23,153 nt of DNA from Plakobranchus ocellatus (taxonomy: Eukaryota > Mollusca > Gastropoda > Plakobranchidae): the NCBI GenBank assembly GCA_019648995.1, contig BLXT01006029.1, positions 124,659-147,811 on the forward strand. Direction: 5' to 3'. The position numbers and the translations under genes are program-made. The notes below the pieces were generated by a model. It did no database searches, was not told where the DNA came from, and saw only the letters and a program-made list of their open reading frames with translations. Shown here one piece after another: positions 10,700-19,100 of the stretch; the stretch's first letter is position 1, and every line of letters begins with the position of its first letter.

Positions 10700-10970
10700 A
10701 TAAACAATCCCTCTACTCGTGGTTTGTTGTTATTGGTTGAGCTGTACACTTCCGGGTCGTACTTTCGAAATCAATGACGTATTTTAATGATATTTAATAA
10801 AATTTTATTTGGTAAATATATTAAGAATTTTTATTTTATTTAAAATAATCTGATATATCAAATACTAAATTGTATGTAATTTTTGTTATTTCAAACAAGT
10901 CTCAAAACATTGCGATATTTCGAGGATGGCATCCAAAATGGCGGACGTTTGAGTTGACAACGGAAGATGC
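10700..10970. promoter_or_regulatory. Divergent DNAJC3 / DZIP1 promoter region
   Basis: Lies between two genes transcribed away from each other. Besides the ERSE it holds an ETS/GABP-type site (ACTTCCGGG, 10748-10756), a CRE-like TGACGT (10775-10780), a YY1-type AAAATGGCGGAC on the plus strand (10934-10945) and a further ETS core CGGAAG (10961-10966). Two CpG-bearing clusters flank a very AT-rich middle (about 10782-10920). No TATA box can be told apart from the AT background. Transcription start sites are inferred, not seen. Confidence 0.65.
10718..10736 (-). promoter_or_regulatory. ER stress response element (ERSE)
   Basis: On the minus strand the sequence is CCAAT (10736-10732), nine bases, then CCACG (10722-10718): an exact match to the ERSE consensus CCAAT-N9-CCACG. 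Established knowledge: NF-Y binds CCAAT, and ATF6 or XBP1 binds CCACG during the unfolded protein response. DNAJC3 is a known target in vertebrates. The element sits 170 bp upstream of the chosen start codon, in the orientation of DNAJC3. Confidence 0.85.
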
Positions 10971-11011
10971 AACTGAAGAAGATTCAAACTTGTTGATTGT
11001 TAATGTGACGG
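10926..11011 (+). other. Candidate non-coding first exon of DZIP1
   Basis: The first coding exon has a good acceptor 119 nt before its ATG, so an upstream leader exon is expected. The YY1-type site at 10934-10945, usually found just inside the transcript, and a possible donor GACGG|GTACAT after 11011 suggest it lies here. The exact ends are not visible. Confidence 0.4.
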
Positions 11012-12760
11012 GTACATTTTTTAATAAGAAGTTTTAGATCAGGAATTCGTCTAAGTTTCATGTAAAAATTACGGTCAAAATCATATTAATTTTGCATTTG
11101 AATTAATTCAAGAACGAAGGCGGAAACATAGGCCTATGATGTAGCCTAACAATAATTATTTCAACTGAAACTTTTTATTTATGAATCATTTTCAAAATTT
11201 AATTTCTGAAATGTCTGTTTTGATATTGCTTCCTTAGGCCTTTTCCTTCATACACTAATGAAAGAAAAATTATTGACAAAGACCTGTAGGCTATAGATCT
11301 AGATCTAGATTAATTAGAAATGTCTTTTTGCACAAGATTATTGGACAGTGATGCAAATCACTTCTAACTGTTGCTCAGTCAAGGCTACTGAGGTGTTGCT
11401 ATTAGATCTACATGAAAAATCCAGACTAGATGGAGAATTAATATCGGTTCTAGGTTAGATTTATAGTTCAGTGATTGATTCGTTAATGTTGTTTGCATAT
11501 TCATTAGTTCTAAAATTTTTCCATAATGTAGGATCAGATTTTAAAATTTTTTTAGGTTAGACTTACAGTTTCTTGCTAGGCTAACTAGTTCAATTTTCGA
11601 CAATGCCATTGTAACGCATCAAATTAAGCAATTAAAAATCAGACCCTGCACTCTAATACATGTAAAGCAACGTCGATATATTTTGATAACTTTAATGATC
11701 AAAATTCAACAATCAGACAGACGAACAAATAGGCACAGTTCTTCAGTTGTCCAGCGAAGCAAACCGGTCCTCAGTCACCCAGGCAGCTGTGTAGTGTGTA
11801 GTTTTTTATCCGTGCACAGTAGGAAGTGTCTAGCAGTCCTAGGTCTACAAATTATAAGCAATGTATAATGGTCCCTACACATGCATGGTTCAAAATCTAG
11901 CCTGTATTTTTTACACAGCTGTTTTTGAAAAAGATGAGATAAATCACTGACACACTGAGCTAGTGTTTAGACAAAAAAATGCAGTAATTTCAAACTGGCC
12001 CAGAATCCGGAAACCAGGTGAATGGTGGAAGTGACATTGCACGGCAATACTGCTGCACAAGCAAATTCACTTGTCTTTCATTTTAAAAAAAATCCTAATC
12101 ATCTAGGCTATTATTATTACTTATGCTGATGAGAACTATAAATTGATAAATCAAAATGGATTGAGACTGATGCAATTACTAACACAAAATCGTCCATTCT
12201 CTCATTCATCAATACTTGAAAAAAGATTGCACCGTCATTTACAAGACTGACATGTGAGCAATAATGGAGAATGTTTCTTTAGTTGTAGGTCTTTCATGAA
12301 AGCCAATCCATCAGCTCTCAGCCAGTGCCAGTTAGGAGGCCATGTGCTTATAAGTGGATTTGTTGCATGCTCATAGGTTCCTATGCTCAAATCAATAATC
12401 AGTGCATAATAATGTCCTTTTACTGTGTTTTAAATTGAAAAAAGATGTTTATGATTTTGTCTGTATTTTTGGAGAGTACCAACTACAGTTGCCGTGCCAG
12501 CTAATGGAGTTGTACAAAAGACTATTTGTTAGTTCTTTCAGCTTGCCTGACAAAAGAGGAACTTCAAGTACAAAACCGAAAAGATGCAGGCTTTTTTCAG
12601 AAATATGCCATAAGCAGTTCAGTGTGCAAGTGTTTATTTAATTTTATGCTCCCATCCATATTTTAAGTAGTTGAATGTTTAGTCAATAATGTTTAAATTG
12701 ATTAAACAAAATTTCTCAACCATATGATTAAAAATATGCTGTTGCATTTGCTCTCTGCAG
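11012..12760 (+). other. DZIP1 leader intron
   Basis: AT-rich, with no open frame showing protein motifs on either strand. A TAGATCTAGATCTAGAT palindromic run occurs near 11295-11311. Nothing else recognised. Confidence 0.5.
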
Positions 12761-13110
12761 GTTTGGAGACCTGCTTTGACATGTGAAGTAACACTTTAAC
12801 ACACAATTTCTTGTAAAATATCTCAGGTTTCACTGACTAGGAGGTGCTGTTTTCTTAAATTGGCTTGTGGCTGAATGCTATGACAACACACTACATGCCT
12901 CCATCATCCTTCATGTCTGGCCCGCCGGCTGGCGGCTACATGGGCTACCCTGGCAAGAATGGGGGGTTCTCTTTCCGCAAGCGTGTGGAGAGGGTGGACT
13001 GGAGACGAATAGCATCTGTAGATGTAGACACAATTGCAAGGACATTAGACTTCACCACCCTTCAGGATAACATCATGAATATCACATTTTGTAATCTTGA
13101 GTCAGAATTG
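12761..13110 (+). CDS. DZIP1: DZIP1 first coding exon, with 5' UTR from 12761
   Basis: A strong acceptor (ttgctctctgcag) ends at 12760, so the exon probably starts at 12761 with 119 nt of UTR. There is an in-frame TAA at 12856-12858, then ATG at 12880 with G at -3. The coding part (77 codons) starts [11 protein letters not shown] and contains [18 protein letters not shown] and [11 protein letters not shown]. The donor is TTG|GTGAGA in phase 0. Confidence 0.9.
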
Positions 13111-16100
13111 GTGAGATTACATTTTTTTAAAATGAGTACTTGTGAGCTGTCTTCACACTTGGGTTGCTTTGGGTCTCAGATCTTCCTTAACATGAAAATT
13201 TAAAGATTTAGTCTCTACAGTATTATTCTGTTGTAATGGTGCACAACAGGAAATGGTTAGAACTCTTCTGGTTAGGCCACACAGATCCGAGACGCAAGTC
13301 AAATGAGGTGTGAAGAAGACTTGTTTTGTTTCACATTATTTAAATCATTTAAATAATTTCCTTTGAATAGTCAATTCACACTAGATATAAATGACTTATC
13401 TTGAGTTCGATCTCTAAGCGTGTATGTTTAGTTTGGATGATTAGAAAAAAAAAGTCAAATATGTTTACTCTGTAAGTTAATCTCTATTTTTTATGTAATT
13501 TTTGCTCTTATTTGTATCACTTGTAATTGTATAAGCTGTTTTACCTTTCTTTTCATCCATTGTGCTCATAAAAAGCTTGAGCATTTTGATTTTTCTGTGT
13601 AAACAACAATATCCAGATTTTATACCACTTAGTTCCAACTAAATCTTGCTGTTTTATAATTATTTGCATTTTCAAAGATCTGAGAGAATTTCAGCATGTT
13701 TCAAACACATTCTTTGCTAAATGCTTGACACAGGTTTTAATTTATGATTTTTTTTTCCCCAATAAAAGTATGTATGATTGAGCTATATTAGAAATTAGGT
13801 TATAAATATATCATTAAACATTCATGGAACAAGTGTATTATAATGCAATTTAATGAGGATTTACTTTTTGTTTTTTTTTTGCTTATAATGTTTTGAAGAT
13901 AAACACTGACACTTTTTTTTTCTGCATTACCTAGGATATTCGATCTATCGACCCAAATTTTGTGAAGCTTTTCAAACTTGCTCAGCTGACCATAGAATAT
14001 CTTTTGGTAAGGTTCTTGAATGATATTCCTCATTTACTTTTCTCTTTATTATTTTTTTAAATGGAGTTGATTTTTTTTTTCCCTCATTAAAGTAAACCAA
14101 ATTATAGACATCTTCATTTTTTTTGTTTTTAAATGTTTCAGCTAAGGTTCTCCTTTTAGGTAACTCTTTTTAAAAACATGATTTTAAATAAGTGTTGCCC
14201 TGATTTAATTACTTATTATTTTGTAGGCATCATATTGCCCTTTCAGCTCTTCTTATCCAAGATGGCTTTTATCTTTACAAAGTCATTCGTACAATTGTTT
14301 GCAGTGCTTTAAAATTACTTTTTTTGTTTTTTTTTTGTTTGCAGCACAGCCAAGAATATCTAGCCAGCCTATGTGCCTCCATGGAGGAGAAGTCTAAACA
14401 GTCTGATCAGGTGAGTTGTTGAACAGCAGTCCCGAGTCTGCATATTCATAAACATTCTTACTCCAAGTATTTTCATCACTTAAATTTTGTTTAACTGTCT
14501 TTTGGGTAATATACCTTCAGGTTACAATTTGACTTAAAAAAAAAAAAAGTGCTAATGCAAGATATAAATCATGATTTTTTTTTAGTAAAACTTTTATTTG
14601 CAGGTACATCAAAATAGGCTGAATGTAAATGCTCAGAACAGTTTACCTGGCTCAAATGCCAAGCATTTGGCATTTGACCCAGGTAAATTGGCTCAAATGT
14701 TTTTGGTGCTAATGATGTATACTTTTTAAAGATTTTATGTATTAAGGTTTGAAAATTACACCAAAAAAGCTGATACGAGTCACAGTTTTGAAAATGTCAA
14801 ATATATAAGTTTTAAAACTAATGATCTGCTTAAGTCATCTTTGCACAAGCCAAAATTATTTTCTACAAAGACATCCGTTTTATTTCATGTACAACATTCA
14901 TTCAAATCCATGGAGACATATTTAAATGCTTCTCATTGTAAAAAAAATTGTGGGTTTTTGACTGCTTTGTTTTTCCTCTGTAATCTTCATTTGCATTTAA
15001 TACCTACATCTCAGGGAATAAATTGTTTAAAAAAAAAAGAGATCTTGATATAAATGTTAAATGGATCATTGCAAACTGAACCATGTAACATTTTATTTTT
15101 GGCAAATTCTGTAAATGATTTTCCATTTTTTTTTTGCTGTTAATTTGAACTTATGTCTTTTTTTTTTTAAACCTGGTTATGTATATGAAATATTACTCTG
15201 TACTGAAAGATAGGTAAGTTTTAAGTCAATAGTTTATGTTTTGTTCATTGGAAACTATTTATGTCAGATTTCAAAATGGTGAGAATGTATTATTCGTGAG
15301 CAGGTGAATAGGTGTTTTTCTTTTTTATTTATTTTTTTTTCCAGGAGACAGAGAAGGTTAAGGCAGAGCTAGAAACACTTCAGAAAGAGGTGGCAGAGGT
15401 GAAGAAAGAGAGTCATAAACGCAAGAAACTTCTCATTGCCCAGCAGCAGCTCATGTATGCTGGCAACGAGAGCTACAACAAGGTAGACACACTTACTTAG
15501 GTAGCATGTGTGATAGTAATATGTCTAGAGGCCAACAGAATAAAAGGCAGCTTCCACTAGCCCATAGGAATAGAGCATTGCAACCCATACTGCACTTCTA
15601 TTCCAAATCTAGGAAATCATTTTTGAGGCATATATATATATATGTAAAATTTATGAAATGGTTGAAAATTGTACACCACTAAGTTTGGCTACTTTATGCA
15701 TCATTTAATTCAGATGTGTACAATCTCACAATAAGTTTGCATGAGACACGTACTCATTATTTTTAAAAAACATGGAAAATATCTACTATTTTCTCACTGA
15801 GACAAATTTTAAAAGATCAATAGTTGTATGTATCCAAATTTCAAATTTCTAAGAAATACTGTATATATACCATTTTTAAAGAAGCTAGCGGTTATGTTGT
15901 TTTCAGTGTCCATTCTGCACCAAAGCCTTTCTGAACAACTCCTACCTTCAATCGCATATAATACGACGCCATTCAGCCGGCACAAACAATAACAAGGACG
16001 GCTCCAGCTCTCTAAGTCCTGATTTGGGTGTAGGATCTGACAGTGGACAGGGTCAAGGCAACAACTTGGATGCAGAGGTCAGCAAGATCAAAGAGAGGCT

Positions 16101-19100
16101 GCTGCAGCAAGAGGCGGAGCTCAAGGAAGAAAAACGAGCACTGCTTTCGCTTAAAAACAAGGTAAGTTTGGGGGTGGGAGAGGGCGATGAAATTTTAAAG
16201 AATTTTTTTAACCTCAAGTTTTCAAAGTAATTTTAATTGTGTACTAGGTTATCTTAACTTTTGAGCCGTTATGTATCTGATTTAACTTTAAGTCAATCTA
16301 AAATCCCAACCATTACAAGTATTATCATAGAATCTGCAATAAACCACGAAAGTGTCCACTACCATATTAGTGAACACTGCCATAAGAAATAACTTTTTCT
16401 GTGTGCTTTACTTCCAATTTATTATTCTCATTATAATAATATTATTATTATTATTATTATTGTGGGTTTTTTGTTGTCTTTTTTTTTTTAGTCTAGCGTT
16501 ATCTTCCAATTTCCTTGTTATCAATAATTTCTAAATTTATACATGTTTTTCATTTTATTTTATCCATAACACTTTGAAGGACCCAAGAATCTCTGTGGAA
16601 ATGCGACAAAAAGCCACTGATCAAGACCATGAGCTTAATGTAACTTTTTTTTTATTTGATAACCTTCCACATTTTCCTTATTTAAAAAAAAAAGCTGTGA
16701 GAATTTTTTATATGCTTAATAAGCACTAAAGTAGATATTCACTCCAAAAATGATTTCTGCTGTGTTACCTGAAAACAGAAAGATATATTGCGAAATTGGT
16801 CATAAAAAAATGGTATTTACACTTTTCAAAGAGCCATAACTATATTTGTTAATGATAAATGATTTAAGGTGGCATCAAATATTGCAGATTTTTCCTAAGG
16901 CTTATGAGATAACTTGGAAGCAAATAATTGAGTATTATGAATGCTTGGTCTTTATTTATTTACCAAGCAATTAAAATATTTTGTTGTGACTTTTGTTAAT
17001 CTATTTTTCAAATTTTAAATGCCTTATTTTCATTTTACAAAACACAAAAAACTATTTTTTGTAATTTGGTTGGTATTTTTTTTTGGCTTTTTTTTTTTCC
17101 TAACCAAGCAAACAAAGAGTTTTTCTTTAATAAATATTTGAACAACAAAAAAAAAAAACTTGTTTTGCCACTATCGCTGTCAGTAGCCTTGAGCATTGGT
17201 GCCTGATCTGTGCTTTTCTACTCTGTTTTTAGGAAGAGGAGGGTGAGGCTGGCGGTGTGGTGGCGAACCTCATGAAGGAGATCCGGGAGATGAATGCCAA
17301 GTTCCAGGCTTCACAACAGGCACTGATGGAGCTGGAGGCTCGCACTGGAAGTAGGTTCAGCCATCACACTGCTTCTTTTTCCTAGATTATTGGCTCAAAA
17401 GAGAAATAAGGAATACAGTTCCTTAGGGAAAACTGATCTTATAGCAGTCTGAGTAGACAAAAGCAATATCAGCGCCAGTGACTTAATTTTATGGAGTTTC
17501 TAGCTCTTCTTTAAATAGCAATACATTTTGAAAGGCAAGTAATTTTGATGTTTTTCTGTTAACATCTTTTATCCAGGTATTGTTTTGAATAAAAATTATG
17601 AGAAAGGTCTTGTTAAAGATCTGAAACTAGAATAATTATTTTAGATGTAGATGTGGGAAGAAATGCAATATTTATTTGACTTTAGATCATTGAGGCTCAA
17701 GGAAGGACCACATCTCTTTGTCTTTGCCTTAAATGGCATTTGCTTTCTGTGTGGCAACTGTCGCTTTTTTTTTTTTTTTTTTTCAAATGATGTCAACAAT
17801 GAACGTCTACAAAGTCTGAACCAAATGAAATACATGTGCTTTTCATACGAAAAAAAAATTTTTTACAGTGATTTGACACATACTCTTTTCAAATATTGAC
17901 TATTGTCATTTTTCATTTCTTTCTCTTTTTTTTACTTTTGTTTCCTTTTTGAATTCTTTTGCCTTTACATGTAGCAATGTAAGAGTTTTACAAATGAACT
18001 AATTCTTTGCAATCTCCCAACCTTGGTCTGTCTGTTGCGCAGGCAAGCGCTCGCACCTGGGTCTGGAGCTTGAGGACGATATAGAAAATGAGAAGGAACT
18101 TTTGAGAGAGCAGCGCAGTGATGTGGCTTCGCATAAGGAGATGATCCAGATGAAGGTTTGCAATCAGTCTCGAGCACAGCTTGACGGACATTATCTTTGA
18201 AAAATCTCTGCTGCATGCTTAATGTAAAAACATGAATCTGAGAACAACAAATAATACTTTTGACAAAGAGGCATTTTTTACTTCTTTAAAAAGCTAATTT
18301 TTAAAATCTTTTTCAAACCTTTGTAAGTTTACGCTTAATCAATTGGTCTATCTCCAGTTTTCACAAATACAAAAGTTCACAGAAAGGAGTTTCAGATTTG
18401 ATGAGATGTTCACAATGTTCAAAATGTGACTTCTGACTCATTCATGAAAGGAGATTTTTTTTATGATCTGCAAATAGTTAGGCATATTCAAATGTAATGG
18501 ACAGAGAAAGTTGAGTCACACATGGTATGGTGACTTTGTTAAATACTAAAAACGTCTGATTACCAAAAGAAAAAAAAAAAAAGCTTTATCACCTGTCAAA
18601 TCTTCTGGCTATATGTGGTATTAATAACTTTCAAAACTTTTAGATTGAAGATAACTGATTTTTCTTACAGAGACATGTAAAATGTATTATTAACAAATTT
18701 ACACAATTCTTATTTATTAGCAAAAAATGCAAATGAGAAAGAAAAACATGAAAATGTGTTTTGATAGGTTGTGAGTCTAATAATTCTTACTACACATTTC
18801 AATTTGACTCTGATTTCCTTGTTTGAGCTTGAATATGTTTTTCTTTCTTATTTTTTTTTTAAAGCATAGTATTGAAAAATTCAAAAGAAAATAATAGACA
18901 ATTTTGGAGCGAAGTGATGGTGCTAATCTTATGTTCTTTTTTTTTTTTTTTCTTGCTCAGATTGATCAAATGCAGCAGGTGATGGAAAGCAAGTTGGAGA
19001 AGCAGGACAGGAAGTGGCAGAAGCGGCTTCATCAGATGACCCAACAGCACGCCAGTGAGATGAAGAGGGTAAGGTTAAATAAATAACATTTATATAGCGT

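Noticed and set aside
13235-13420. Faint tRNA-like sequence (TGGTTAGAACTC, later GTTCGATCTC) suggesting a decayed SINE
   Set aside because: The two boxes are too far apart and there is no body or flanking duplication to support an element.
14604-14681. Apparent exon between DZIP1 exons 3 and 4, with a cag acceptor and GTAAAT donor
   Set aside because: Including it breaks the reading frame of the next exon. Without it the spacing matches human DZIP1 exactly. The donor-like end is part of the hairpin.
16351-16378. 11-bp inverted repeat with a 6-base loop
   Set aside because: Short, with a mismatch; such stems are common in AT-rich introns.
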